Counted from the stretch's first letter, positions 34,813 to 44,068 are shown. The stretch: DNA of 64,000 bases from Burkholderia sp. WAC0059 (GCF_002870125.1 NZ_PNEO01000010.1:62001-126000), one strand, 5' to 3'. Notes: generated by a model from the sequence alone, not told the origin. Translations and numbers: made by a program.

Positions 34813-36187
34813 GACTCGGTTCCTTGTTCAGCGTCCGTGCGGTACGGGGGGTGCAAAGCGCCCAGAGCGCGTCGAGGTCCGGCGCGCTCCCGATCGAGGC
34901 GATCTGCGCAGCAATGCGCGCGGCCGCGCCGGCGCCGAGTACCGGATCGACGAGCCGCGTGACCTTCGCGTTCAGCTCGGCGTCGTTCAGCGGTCGCGCG
35001 AGGCTGCCGCGCGCGTGCTCGACGTGGTGCTCGACCGTGCGGCCGTCGGCGAGACGCGCGGCGATGAACACCTCGTCGCGCGCCACTGCACCGTCGGGCG
35101 CGAGCATCGTCTTCGCGCGCAGCGCGCGCAGGTCGTCGCGCACCACGCGCGCGTCCTCGTACTGCGCGAGCCCGACTTCGCGGTCGCACAGCGCGGCAGC
35201 CACGCCGTGAATCGCGCTGAAGCGCGCCTGCAGGCCGTCCTTCGGCTGCGGGTTGCCCATCAGTTCCGGCACGAGCGGATGGCAGCGCACCGTGACCGCC
35301 TCGATCGCGGCCGGATCGGCGATCGACTGCGCGAGCGCGAGCCCTGCGTCGATCGCCGGATGCGCCACGATCCCGCACGGATAAGGCTTGTAGGTGTTGA
35401 ACAGCAGCTCCCAGCGCTGCCCCATCTGCCCGGTCATCTGTTCGAAGTCGACCCGTGTCGAGAGCGCGTGCGCATAGCCGCCCTGCGCCTCGAAGATGTC
35501 GGCAGCCGGCTTCAGTCCCTGCTGCGCCAGCCGCGCGGCCGCGATCCCGTTGGCGGCGGCCTTGCCCGGGTGATACGGCTTGGTCATCGTGCCGAACGCC
35601 TCGCGCTGCCCGACGAACATCGACGCGGCCAGCCCGATCGCGTCCGCGAGTCGCGCCGCGTCGAAACCGAGCAGCAGCGCGGCCGTCGCCGCACAGCCGA
35701 TCACGCCGCAAGTCCCGGTGATGTGCCAGCCGCGATCGTAGTGTTCGGGCGAAATCGCGACGCCCACGCGCAACTGCGCCTCGCAACCGAGCGCGAACGC
35801 GCGCAGTGCTGCTTCCCCGCTGGGCCGCGCCTCGCCCGCCAGCGCGGCCAGCACCGCGAGCACGGAGGCGGCCGGATGGATCACCGTCGCGAGATGGGTG
35901 TCGTCGTAATCGTCGAGATGGCCCGCGAAGCCGTTCGCGAGCGCGGCGAAGTGCGTATCGACGCGCTCGCCGGTGCCGAGCACGGGCGCGTCCGACACGT
36001 CGGCCCCGGCGCCGAGCTCGCGCGCGGTCGCGAGAATCGCGGCGAGCCCGGGATGCCCCGACGCGCCGACGGAGGTGCCGACGACGTTGAACAGCGAGCG
36101 CCGCGCCTCGGCGGCGACCGGCTCCGGCAGCGGCTGCTGCGCGAGCGTATGCAGGCCGTGCGCGAACACGGCGGCGATGGAACTCAT
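34805..36187 (-). CDS. MmgE/PrpD family protein (dehydratase/decarboxylase/epimerase fold)
   Basis: A 460-residue full-length MmgE/PrpD protein. The family includes 2-methylcitrate dehydratase, cis-aconitate decarboxylase and iminodisuccinate epimerase. The motif NGFAGHLDDYDDTH (about 84-97) is the usual active-site Asp/His segment, and AFGTMTKPYHPGKAAANGIA (about 196-215) holds the conserved Lys/His. No prpB, prpC or acnD is nearby, so it is probably not part of the methylcitrate cycle; a substrate from the esterase or carrier is more likely. Its start overlaps the MFS stop by 4 bp. Confidence 0.88.
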   Translation of the reverse strand: MSSIAAVFAHGLHTLAQQPLPEPVAAEARRSLFNVVGTSVGASGHPGLAAILATARELGAGADVSDAPVLGTGERVDTHFAALANGFAGHLDDYDDTHLATVIHPAASVLAVLAALAGEARPSGEAALRAFALGCEAQLRVGVAISPEHYDRGWHITGTCGVIGCAATAALLLGFDAARLADAIGLAASMFVGQREAFGTMTKPYHPGKAAANGIAAARLAQQGLKPAADIFEAQGGYAHALSTRVDFEQMTGQMGQRWELLFNTYKPYPCGIVAHPAIDAGLALAQSIADPAAIEAVTVRCHPLVPELMGNPQPKDGLQARFSAIHGVAAALCDREVGLAQYEDARVVRDDLRALRAKTMLAPDGAVARDEVFIAARLADGRTVEHHVEHARGSLARPLNDAELNAKVTRLVDPVLGAGAAARIAAQIASIGSAPDLDALWALCTPRTARTLNKEPSHA

Positions 36188-37632
36188 CGGGACAACTCCT
36201 CGAGACGGACGCCATTGGTCTTCGGACCGAGCAGCCCGACCATGATGACGATCACCAGCATCGCTGACGAAATCAGCGCGAATACGGCGGGCACGCCCGA
36301 ATGCTTGAGCAGCGCCGCCACCCAGAACCCCACGAAGATCGAGCTGAGCCGGCTCCAGCTAAACACGAACCCCACCGCGCGCGCACGGATGCGGGTCGGA
36401 TAGAGCTCGGCCTGATAGCTATGGAAAATGCCGATCAGCCAGTTGTTCGCGATCGTCACCGCGCTGCCGCACAGCAGGATCGGCGCCGGCGCGCGCGCCA
36501 TGCCGAACAGCAGCCCGCCGATCGCGACGACGACCGCACAGCCGACCAGTTGCCACTTGCGCTGCAGCCGCTCGGCGCAGAGGATCGCGCCGATGGCGCC
36601 GAGCGGCGTCGCGAACGCGATCACCATCGTGTAAAGCAGCGAGTGCGTGAGCGTGACGCCCTTCGTATAGAGCAGCACCGGCACCCACGAGCCGAAGCCG
36701 TAGACGCCGAAGGTCTGGAAGAAGTTGAAGCACGACAGCATGATCGTGCGTCCGAGGTAAGGCCGGCGCCAGATCTCGGACCACGCGCCGGGCCGCTCGT
36801 CGGCGACGCGCGACGCCTCGGCGGTCGGCGGCGGGAGCGGGCGCCCCGTTTCGGCCACGACGCGCGCCTCGATCAGGTCGACGATGCGGCCGGCCTCGTC
36901 CGCGCGGCCCCGGCTCTCCAGCCAGCGCGGCGACTCGGGCAGCCCGCGGCGGATGAACCCGATCAGCACCGCGCCCGCCGAGCCGACAATCATCACCCAG
37001 CGCCAGCCCTCCAGACCGAAAAGCCGTTGCGGCACGAGCAGGAACGACAGCACGGCGACGACCGGCACCGAGGTCAGGATCACGAGAATGCTGAACGCCA
37101 TGTAGCGCCCGCGGCTGCGGTGCGGCGTCAGTTCCGAAACGTAGGTGTCGACGGTGATCAACTGGATGCCGATGCCGACGCCGGCCACGAAGCGCCAGGC
37201 GTCCATCGCGACCGGCTCGTGCTGGAACGCGGCGACGAACGTCGCGAGCGAATAGGCGAGCATCGCGAACGTGAACACCGCGCGCCGGCCGAAGCGGTCC
37301 GTCAGCCCGCCCATGCAGACCGTGCCGACGAACATGCCGGCGAAAAACGCACCGAGGAAGCTGGCGAAGCCGTCGACGTCGAAGAGCCCAGCGGTCGTGG
37401 CGCGATACAGCCCGCTGCGGATCAGACCGAGCGCGATGTAGGCGGCCATGAACATCTCGTAGAACTCGAACCAGCCGCCGATCGCGATGCGCGCGACGAG
37501 CCCCCGGAAGTAACGCGTGGGCGGCAGCCGGTCGAGCCGCGCCGAGACCGTCGCATCGCTGCGGGGCACGACGATGACGTCGGGCTGCGCGGACTGGACG
37601 TCTCCTCCTGCCGTTGCGCTGCGCGTATTCAT
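36184..37632 (-). CDS. MFS transporter (metabolite:H+ symporter-like)
   Basis: A 482-residue, 12-helix carrier. TM1 has GGWFEFYEMFMAAYIALG, loop 2-3 reads GGLTDRFGRRAVFTFAML and a central loop reads RRGLPESPRWLESRGR, all typical of the sugar-porter/MHS type. It heads a minus-strand operon (MFS, MmgE/PrpD, short MmgE/PrpD, esterase) whose first two junctions overlap. It is divergent from a GntR gene across 183 bp with a perfect palindrome. Probably imports an organic acid or its ester. Confidence 0.87.
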   Translation of the reverse strand: MNTRSATAGGDVQSAQPDVIVVPRSDATVSARLDRLPPTRYFRGLVARIAIGGWFEFYEMFMAAYIALGLIRSGLYRATTAGLFDVDGFASFLGAFFAGMFVGTVCMGGLTDRFGRRAVFTFAMLAYSLATFVAAFQHEPVAMDAWRFVAGVGIGIQLITVDTYVSELTPHRSRGRYMAFSILVILTSVPVVAVLSFLLVPQRLFGLEGWRWVMIVGSAGAVLIGFIRRGLPESPRWLESRGRADEAGRIVDLIEARVVAETGRPLPPPTAEASRVADERPGAWSEIWRRPYLGRTIMLSCFNFFQTFGVYGFGSWVPVLLYTKGVTLTHSLLYTMVIAFATPLGAIGAILCAERLQRKWQLVGCAVVVAIGGLLFGMARAPAPILLCGSAVTIANNWLIGIFHSYQAELYPTRIRARAVGFVFSWSRLSSIFVGFWVAALLKHSGVPAVFALISSAMLVIVIMVGLLGPKTNGVRLEELSR

Positions 37633-37694
37633 AGTGTCGACATATTCGTTCTAATTCAGTCCACTTTAGTATCTGAAGCGCCATATTTCCACAT

Positions 37695-37706
37695 AGTGTA
37701 TACACT
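37695..37706. promoter_or_regulatory. GntR-type operator (AGTGTATACACT)
   Basis: A perfect 12-bp palindrome with the GTATAC core common to FCD-type GntR operators lies between the MFS start (63 bp away) and the GntR start (110 bp away). It probably lets the GntR protein control both directions. Confidence 0.7.
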
Positions 37707-37815
37707 TAGAGGAAAACGCCACCCTCCAGCGCCGACGCGGCCGGGTGCCGGTTTGCTAGAATCCGCGCAGGATCGGGGCCAGCCGGCGGAACACGGGACG
37801 ATGCGGGGGAACGGA

Positions 37816-38487
37816 ATGTCTGAAGATGTCGACAGCGCGGTGGAAGACGACGCGGTCTCGCCGGTGGCCGAGATCGTCGACTGGGTCGCGCGCGGAATCA
37901 TCGAGGGCAAGCTGTCGCCGGGCGACGACCTCAATTCGGTCGATCTCGCGAGGCGCTTCGGCGTGAGCCGCACGCCCGTGCGCGAGGCGCTCTTCGCGCT
38001 GACCCGCGAGGGCCTCGTCGACTGGTCGCCGCGCCGGCGGCCGCGCGTCTCGTCGCCGAGCCTGAAGGAGGCGCGCGAGATCTACCAGTTGCGCGCGATC
38101 CTCTACCAGCAGGTTTCCCAGGCCATCGTGGAACGCGCGAACGCGGAGGACGTCGACGCCCTGTGGCGCGCGCATCGTCCACTGGCGGAAGCGGCCGACC
38201 GCGAGGACGTCGACGCCTACTTCTGGGCCAACGTCGCGTTCCGCGACGAGGAGTTGCGCATCGCCGGCAACGGCATCTACCGCGAAGTGCTCAACTCGCT
38301 GCGCATGCGCATCAACCGGCTGCGCCATCTGAGCACGTCGCTCCCCGGCCGCCTGAAGCACTCGTGCGCCGATCACGAGCGGCTGTGCCAGGCGTATGCG
38401 GAGCGCGACGGCACGCTGGCCGCCGCCCTGAACCGCTCGATCGTGCTCGGCGCGCTGCGCGCGATCGAAGCGGCCTGGCGGGAATGA
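37816..38487 (+). CDS. GntR-family (FCD type) regulator
   Basis: A 223-residue GntR protein with winged helix at about 12-78 (GIIEGKLSPGDDLNSVDLAR, then SRTPVREALFALTREGLVDW) and helical FCD ligand domain at 85-215. FCD domains bind small carboxylates, often with a metal. ATG at 37816 is preferred to ATG at 37801 because GGGGA lies 5 bases upstream. It is divergent from the MFS-MmgE/PrpD-esterase operon and the intervening palindrome makes it the likely repressor. Confidence 0.9.
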   Translation: MSEDVDSAVEDDAVSPVAEIVDWVARGIIEGKLSPGDDLNSVDLARRFGVSRTPVREALFALTREGLVDWSPRRRPRVSSPSLKEAREIYQLRAILYQQVSQAIVERANAEDVDALWRAHRPLAEAADREDVDAYFWANVAFRDEELRIAGNGIYREVLNSLRMRINRLRHLSTSLPGRLKHSCADHERLCQAYAERDGTLAAALNRSIVLGALRAIEAAWRE

Positions 38488-38651
38488 TGCCCGGAAGCGC
38501 GCTTCCCCTCCCCAAACGCCCGGACGGCCCGGCGCGCCCCGCGGCCGGCGTATCGAATCGGGCGCCCGGCCCCGCCGGGCAAGGCCCGGCCATCTGCTAG
38601 AATTCCCGACACTCTGGCCAGCAAGCCCGCTCCGTGCGGAGGTCTTTCCCT

Positions 38652-39110
38652 ATGAAGGCGCGTTGTATTCTCGAGAACAATCCGACGATCACCGCGTATC
38701 GGATGAGCTTCCTGACGCAGCGCTACATCACGAAGTTAAGCCGGCTTCTGGAAGACGAGCACGATCTGCTCTTCCACGAGTGGGCGCTGGTCTTCATCCT
38801 GTTCCTCAAGCCCGACCTGACGGCCACCGACCTGGTGGAGGTCACCGGGCGGCCGAAGAACACGATCAGCCGGGCGTTGAGCAAGCTGATCTCGATGAAA
38901 CTCGTCAAGAGCTCGAAAGACGCCAGCGACAGCCGATCCAAGGTGCTCAGGCTGACCGCGCAAGGGCGGTCGCTATACGAGTCGTTCACGCCCGTCGTCG
39001 AAGGCATCGAACGCGAGATGTATTCCGTCCTGAGCGCGCAGGAAAGCGCCGCGCTCAACGCCTGCCTCGCCAGGGTCATCGACAGCGAGATCGTAAAGGC
39101 CGGTTTCTAG
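38652..39110 (+). CDS. MarR-family regulator
   Basis: A 152-residue MarR protein; the winged helix-turn-helix spans about 40-105 (LTATDLVEVTGRPKNTISRALSKLISMKLV, wing DASDSRSKVLRLTAQG). Dimerisation helices flank it. GGAGG lies 9 bases before the ATG at 38652. TAGAAT at 38598-38603 is a possible -10 box. It is upstream of and co-directional with the amidase-symporter operon, whose promoter carries a dyad of MarR-operator size, so it is a candidate repressor. Confidence 0.9.
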   Translation: MKARCILENNPTITAYRMSFLTQRYITKLSRLLEDEHDLLFHEWALVFILFLKPDLTATDLVEVTGRPKNTISRALSKLISMKLVKSSKDASDSRSKVLRLTAQGRSLYESFTPVVEGIEREMYSVLSAQESAALNACLARVIDSEIVKAGF

Positions 39111-39314
39111 CGGGAACGGCTCGATAGCGCCGTCTTGCGCGCAAAGCGGCGCGACGTTCCCGGCGCCTTTTCGCCCCGCCGCGCAAGCCGAGTCGCGATA
39201 GCCGGCTCCCGTGTTCGCCTGCGGCCGCTCGTCGTGCCTGCGGTTCAGGCGTCCCCCTCTTCCCCCTTTCTCCGCCGGCAATTTCCGCGCCGATCCGACC
39301 GGCATCGCAAGCGC

Positions 39315-39343
39315 TTGACGCCAATTTTTTGTCCGACTACTCT
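39315..39343 (+). promoter_or_regulatory. Sigma-70 promoter of the amidase-symporter operon
   Basis: TTGACG (39315-39320), a 17-bp AT-rich spacer and TACTCT (39338-39343) form a good housekeeping promoter (5/6 and 4/6 matches). Transcription should start near 39350, inside the adjacent inverted repeat, giving a ~165-nt leader. Confidence 0.65.
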
Positions 39344-39373
39344 CGCAAATAGTTCTATTTGGAACCATTTGCG
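39344..39373. promoter_or_regulatory. 30-bp inverted repeat operator at the transcription start
   Basis: Arms CGCAAATAGTTC (39344-39355) and GAACCATTTGCG (39362-39373) match at 11 of 12 positions around a 6-bp centre. The dyad begins on the base after the -10 box, an ideal place for a repressor, and its size fits a MarR dimer such as the one encoded 235 bp upstream. Confidence 0.7.
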
Positions 39374-39516
39374 ATGGCGCGCGCCACGCATGTCGAGAGG
39401 ATGACTGATCATCGACCGGCATGCCGGGGCGATGCCGTCGATCGTCCGCGCGAATCGCGTTTCATCGCGTCCCCCGAACCGGTTTATTGGCAAGCGTTTC
39501 CGCATCGAGGTAAAGA

Positions 39517-40920
39517 ATGAAGCAGCGTCCCCTCTGGGCGTACAGCGGCTGCGAACTGAGCGCGGCCTATGCCTCGGGAAGCGCAACCGCCACCGACGCG
39601 TTCGAGAGCGTCGCGGAGCAGATCGACAGGCTGAATCCGGCGTTGAATGCGTTCGCGACGCTCGATTACGCGGGAGCGGCCCGGTCAGCGGCCGACAGCA
39701 CGCTGCGCTGGAAGGACGGTTGCGCGCTGGGCCGGCTTGACGGCGTTCCGGTCAGCGTGAAGGACAACCTCTACGTACGCGGCTTGCGCGCCACGTGGGG
39801 AAGCGCCCTGTACGAGCATTTCGTTCCCGAGGTCGACGACCTTCCGGTATCGCGATTGCGTGCCGCGGGCGCCGTCATCCTCGGAAAAACCAACGTTCCG
39901 GAATTCACCGTCCACGGATATACGGACAACCTGCTATTCGGGCGGACCGTCAACCCGTGGGACGTCGCGCTGACGCCGGGCGGCTCGAGCGGCGGCGCGG
40001 TCGCCGCCGTTGCGGCCGGCATGGGCCCGATCGCGCTCGCGACGGACGGCGGGGGCTCCATCCGGCGACCGGCTTCCCATACCGGCCTGATCGGCCTGAA
40101 ACCGTCGCGCGACGAGGTGGCGTGCGGAGCCGGCTTTCCGGACATCCTGTCGGGCCTGATGGTGACCGGACCCATTGCGCGCAGTGTCGAAGACGTCGTC
40201 GCCGTCATGCAGGTCATCGGTCGGCCGCAAGGCGTTTTCTCCGAGCATGACGACGGGCCGGAGCGGTTCGACGGCAACGGCCGGCGAATCCTGCTGGTGA
40301 TCGAGCCCGACGCCCATCCGGTCGACCCCGAGATTCGCGAGCAGGTCCGCCATGCCGCCCGCACGTTTCGCGAGCTCGGTTTCGCAATCGAGGACGGGCA
40401 GTTGCCCATCGATCTCGACGAAGTGGCGGACCTCTTCTCGACCATCAGCCGATCCCATCTGAAGGCGCTGCTCGACGGCTTTCCGGGGGGAAGCGAACGA
40501 ATCGGCCCGGCCAACAAGGCGCTGGTCGACTCGGCGGAGGTCGGCGGACCGTCGCTCGCCGCCGCGCTGGCCCGGCGCGACGCCATCGCCGGGAGCGTCA
40601 CGCGGCTGCTCGGCGAATACGACTTCGTCATGACCCCGAGCGCCGCCGCCATGCCGTGGGAGGCGGGAACCGTCTACCCGGCAACCATCGATGGCCGGAA
40701 CGTCGGGCCTCGCGGGCACGCGATATTTACCGGGTTCGTCAACATGACGGGATGTCCGGCCGTCAATTTGCCCGCGCGGGCATCGCGTTCGGGCATGCCG
40801 ATCGGCTTTCAACTGATCGGCCCGATGGGCAGCGACGCCGTCCTGTGCCGCCTGGGACAGGCCTATCTGGAGCGTGGCGGACTGTCGTGGTCGTGGCCGA
40901 AACGGGTCGCCACGCCCTGA
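39517..40920 (+). CDS. Amidase (amidase signature family)
   Basis: A 467-residue amidase signature enzyme with triad Lys82 (GVPVSVKDNLY), Ser157 (LTPGGSSGGAVAAVAAG) and Ser181 (ATDGGGSIRRPASHTG). Length matches family members acting on aryl or alkyl amides; it is not GatA, because gatB/gatC are absent. GAGGTAAAGA precedes the ATG. It is followed by a DUF3311 protein and a sodium:solute symporter in the same direction, suggesting uptake and hydrolysis of a specific amide. Substrate unknown. Confidence 0.92.
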   Translation: MKQRPLWAYSGCELSAAYASGSATATDAFESVAEQIDRLNPALNAFATLDYAGAARSAADSTLRWKDGCALGRLDGVPVSVKDNLYVRGLRATWGSALYEHFVPEVDDLPVSRLRAAGAVILGKTNVPEFTVHGYTDNLLFGRTVNPWDVALTPGGSSGGAVAAVAAGMGPIALATDGGGSIRRPASHTGLIGLKPSRDEVACGAGFPDILSGLMVTGPIARSVEDVVAVMQVIGRPQGVFSEHDDGPERFDGNGRRILLVIEPDAHPVDPEIREQVRHAARTFRELGFAIEDGQLPIDLDEVADLFSTISRSHLKALLDGFPGGSERIGPANKALVDSAEVGGPSLAAALARRDAIAGSVTRLLGEYDFVMTPSAAAMPWEAGTVYPATIDGRNVGPRGHAIFTGFVNMTGCPAVNLPARASRSGMPIGFQLIGPMGSDAVLCRLGQAYLERGGLSWSWPKRVATP

Positions 40921-40976
40921 CGGCGCCGGATGCGAAACAGGCCCGATGCGGGCGCGTGCTTATTGAAGAGGGTGAG

Positions 40977-41192
40977 ATGTTGAGGATATTGATCGGTTTC
41001 GTCGTGCCGTACCTGGGCGTCATCGCCGCCTTGCCGGTCGTCGCGAAAGTCGACGCGACGGTATTCGGCATTCCGTTTGCCTATGCCTGGATATTCGCGT
41101 GGTTCTTCATCACGTCGGGATGCCTGTGGACCTGCTGGCGGCTGTTCGACAGAAAGCCCGACGCGCAGGAAACAGACATCGAAACCCACTAG
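40977..41192 (+). CDS. DUF3311 small membrane protein
   Basis: A 71-residue protein with two membrane helices (about 4-22 and 32-54; MLRILIGFVVPYLGVIAALP and FAYAWIFAWFFITSGCLW). DUF3311 proteins are usually encoded directly before an SSS-family symporter and are thought to be its small subunit, as here (19 bp gap). AGAGGGTGAG precedes the ATG at 40977. Confidence 0.87.
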   Translation: MLRILIGFVVPYLGVIAALPVVAKVDATVFGIPFAYAWIFAWFFITSGCLWTCWRLFDRKPDAQETDIETH

Positions 41193-41211
41193 AACGGAAG
41201 ATTGATCCGAC

Positions 41212-42600
41212 ATGGCTACCCTGGTATTTTGCTTCCTGATGCTGCTGTCCGTCGTGTTGGCGCTGCTTTCGAGGCGCGGACACGCCCGGCAAGGCGTGCG
41301 GGACTTTTTCGTGGCGTCGCATCAATTCGGCCCGTTCCTCGTGTTTTTTCTGTCCGCCGGCGAAATCTACAGTCTCAGCACCATGATGGGATTCCCCGGC
41401 GGCATCTACGCCAAGGGCGTGAGCTACGGCGTCTGGTTCATGGGATTCGTGCTGCTGGCCTACCCGGTCGGCTATTTCCTCGGGCCGAAAATCTGGGAAG
41501 CGGGAAAGAAGTACGATGCCATCACCCTCCCCGACCTGTTCAAGGGTCACTTCGAAAGCCGCTTCGCGGAGACGATGGCCGCATTCACGGCGATCCTGTT
41601 CCTGCTTCCGTGGGGCCAGTTGCAGTTTACGGGCCTGCTGTTCGCGCTGAAAGGCATGGAATGGGGGTTCAGCTCGCTGCAACTCATCGCGCTCGCCGCA
41701 TGCTTCGCGTTCGGCTACGTCGCCATAGCGGGCGTGCGCGCCTCCGCCTTCATCGCGATTCTGAAAGACGTCCTGATGGTGGTGGCCATCGCCGCCGTCG
41801 GGCTGGCCGTGCTCAGCAAGGTCGGCCTCCAGTCCGTGTTCGAGGGCGCCGCGAACCGGGCGGGCAACAGCATGAATTCGACCCAGCTCGTGTTTTCGAT
41901 GAGCACGATGCTGTTCCAGTCGCTGGGCCTGTATATGTTTCCGTACAACGTGCAGAATCTTTTCACGGCGAAGAGCGCGAACACCATCCGGCGGACCCAG
42001 ATGGTCATGCCGCTCTATATGCTGATGTTTCCGTTTCTCGTGCTCGCCGCGCATTTCGCGTCGGGTCACGAGATGAAACTCGCCTCCGCGAACGACGCCT
42101 TTTTTGCCACCGCGTCGGCGTTGCTGCCGAACTGGATGCTGGGCATGGTGGCCGCGGCAGCGGCGCTGTCCGGCCTCGTCGTGCTGGCGGGACTGTGCCT
42201 CGCGATCGGTCCGATCTTTACGCGCAACCTGATGCCGGGCCTGTCGGAAGCCAGGCAAAAGAGCGGGTCGAAGGCCGTCATCCTGGTCTACCTCGGACTG
42301 TCGATGGTGCTGGCCGTCTCCTCGTCCAACCTGATGGTCACGATCCTCAATACGGCCTTCAACGGGATCACGCAATTTTTCCCCGGCGTGCTGATCGTGT
42401 CGCTCGGCATGCGCGTCAAAGGCTATGCGGTGGCCGTCGGCATGCTCGCCGGGCAGATTCTCTCCGTCGTCCTGTATCTCGAGAACGTGACGCTGTCCGG
42501 CATGAACGTCGGGCTCGTCTCGCTGCTTGTCAATGTGGTGATCGTCCTGCTGCTCAACGCAGTAACCGGAAAGCGCACGAGCGCGATGTCCGCCCAGTAA
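41212..42600 (+). CDS. Sodium:solute symporter (SSS family)
   Basis: A 462-residue, roughly 13-helix symporter. The N-terminal region SRRGHARQGVRDFFVASHQF and FFLSAGEIYSLSTMMGFPGG (helix 1-2, sodium site) is typical of the panthothenate/proline-type group. With the DUF3311 partner it probably imports the amidase substrate using the sodium gradient. It is the last gene of the operon; the next gene on this strand starts 175 bp later with no clear terminator between. Confidence 0.9.
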   Translation: MATLVFCFLMLLSVVLALLSRRGHARQGVRDFFVASHQFGPFLVFFLSAGEIYSLSTMMGFPGGIYAKGVSYGVWFMGFVLLAYPVGYFLGPKIWEAGKKYDAITLPDLFKGHFESRFAETMAAFTAILFLLPWGQLQFTGLLFALKGMEWGFSSLQLIALAACFAFGYVAIAGVRASAFIAILKDVLMVVAIAAVGLAVLSKVGLQSVFEGAANRAGNSMNSTQLVFSMSTMLFQSLGLYMFPYNVQNLFTAKSANTIRRTQMVMPLYMLMFPFLVLAAHFASGHEMKLASANDAFFATASALLPNWMLGMVAAAAALSGLVVLAGLCLAIGPIFTRNLMPGLSEARQKSGSKAVILVYLGLSMVLAVSSSNLMVTILNTAFNGITQFFPGVLIVSLGMRVKGYAVAVGMLAGQILSVVLYLENVTLSGMNVGLVSLLVNVVIVLLLNAVTGKRTSAMSAQ

Positions 42601-42775
42601 ATCGGCCGGTAAGCCGCTCAGCAAGCACGGGCGCCCGGCCCGCAATTTGCCGGCGTCGGTCCGGCGCGAGCCGCGTCCTTCCGCGATCGCCCGTCCGATG
42701 CTCCGGGCGGCGCGGCACGAAACGTGCTGCGCCGCCCGGGCATCGGATCGTCCGCTGCGAACCGGAGACAGAACT

Positions 42776-43927
42776 ATGACCTCACTTTCGTCGCGACCGT
42801 CCGGGCGCGTCGCCGCTGCGCCGGTGCCGGGCGTGTCGCTCGCCGAGTCGGCCTACGGCACGACTCGCGACGGCCGCGCCGTCGGCGAATACACGTTTTC
42901 GAACCGCCACGGCGTGACGCTGAAGGTGATCGCCTACGGCGGCATCGTCACGGCGCTGCACGTGCCGGACCGGCACGGAGAAGCCGCCGACATCGTGCTC
43001 GGGTTCGATACGCTCGGCGATTACGAGCGGTACAACGGGAACATCCACTTCGGCGCGCTGATCGGCCGTTACGCCAACCGGATCGCGCGAGGCCGCTTCG
43101 AACTCGGCGGCCGGTCCTGGCAACTGCCGCTCAACGACGGACCGAACACGCTGCATGGCGGCCCCGGCAGCTTCGACGCGCAAGTCTGGTCCGTCGTCGG
43201 GACGCATCGCGGCGCCGCGGCGGCAAGCGTCACGCTGCGCTACGTCAGCCCCGACGGCGAAAACGGCTTCCCCGGCACGCTGACGACCGACGTCACCTAT
43301 ACGCTGACCGACGACAACGCGATACGAATCGACTATCGCGCGACGACCGACAGGGATACCGTCGTCAACCTGACGAACCACAGCTATTTCAATCTCGGCG
43401 GCGCGTCGAGCGGCAACGTCGAGCGACAACTCGTGCAGATCGCAGCATCGCGCTTCACGCCGACCGACGGCACGTCGATTCCGACGGGCGAACTCGCGAA
43501 CGTCGCCGGCACGCCGCTGGACCTGCGCCAGCCGACGCCGATCGGTTCGCACCTGCGCGAGGCGCATCCCCAGCTTCTGCTTGCGCACGGCTACGACCAG
43601 AACTGGGTGCTGGACCACTACGACCCCAACCGCCGGGACGACGGCGGCCGGCCCGTGCCCGTGTTCGCCGCGCGTGCCAGCGATCCGGCGTCGGGCCGCT
43701 GGCTCGAAATCCATACGACGCAGCCGGGCTTGCAGTTCTACACGGCGAACGGGCTCGACGGCAGCGTGGCGGGAAAAGGCGGCACGGCCTATCGGCAAAC
43801 CGATGCGTTCGCGTTCGAGGCGGAGCATTTCCCCGATTCGCCGAACCATCCGTCGTTCCCATCGACGACATTGAAGCCCGGCGAAACGCTGCACGAAGTG
43901 ACGGTATGGAAGGTCGGCGCGCATTGA
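42776..43927 (+). CDS. galM: Aldose 1-epimerase (mutarotase)
   Basis: A 383-residue galactose mutarotase family protein, interconverting alpha and beta anomers of aldoses. Motifs include NRIARGRFELGG, LNDGPNTLHGGPGSFD (catalytic His and substrate Asn), LTNHSYFNLGG (the second His) and QFYTANGLDG; a catalytic Glu is expected in AFAFEAEHFPDSPNHPSFPS. GGAGACAGAACT precedes ATG at 42776. No signal peptide is evident and no sugar operon is adjacent, so it acts as a stand-alone cytoplasmic enzyme. Confidence 0.94.
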   Translation: MTSLSSRPSGRVAAAPVPGVSLAESAYGTTRDGRAVGEYTFSNRHGVTLKVIAYGGIVTALHVPDRHGEAADIVLGFDTLGDYERYNGNIHFGALIGRYANRIARGRFELGGRSWQLPLNDGPNTLHGGPGSFDAQVWSVVGTHRGAAAASVTLRYVSPDGENGFPGTLTTDVTYTLTDDNAIRIDYRATTDRDTVVNLTNHSYFNLGGASSGNVERQLVQIAASRFTPTDGTSIPTGELANVAGTPLDLRQPTPIGSHLREAHPQLLLAHGYDQNWVLDHYDPNRRDDGGRPVPVFAARASDPASGRWLEIHTTQPGLQFYTANGLDGSVAGKGGTAYRQTDAFAFEAEHFPDSPNHPSFPSTTLKPGETLHEVTVWKVGAH

Positions 43928-43964
43928 GAATGCGGTGCGCACGGCTGCATGGAATGCGGAAAAA

Positions 43965-43992
43965 GCAAAGCCCCGATTTCCCGGGGCTTTGC
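43965..43992. terminator. Bidirectional terminator between galM and the permease gene
   Basis: An 11-bp perfect stem (43965-43975 with 43982-43992) and 6-base loop sit between the convergent genes. The minus-strand side continues TTTTTCC, so it terminates the permease transcript well and the galM transcript less well. Confidence 0.8.
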
Positions 43993-44068
43993 CTGCATCG
44001 ACGGCGACGGACGAACGGCGGACAAGACAAAACGGCAAGCGGGGACCGAAAAACCGGCCGCCCCGAAA

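Larger units (their letters stand above)
39111..39516. other. Regulatory gap upstream of the amidase-symporter operon
   Basis: No gene. The first ~190 bp are GC-rich and unremarkable. The second half holds a promoter (39315-39343), an overlapping inverted repeat (39344-39373) and a leader of about 140 bp ending with GAGGTAAAGA before the amidase ATG. Confidence 0.65.

Noticed and set aside
34805..36187. Calling the MmgE/PrpD gene prpD of the methylcitrate cycle
   Set aside because: No prpB, prpC, acnD or prpF is nearby, and the operon context (esterase, MFS, GntR) points to another substrate.
39517..40920. Calling the amidase gatA
   Set aside because: No gatB or gatC is present, and it is in an operon with a DUF3311-symporter pair, which indicates a catabolic amidase.
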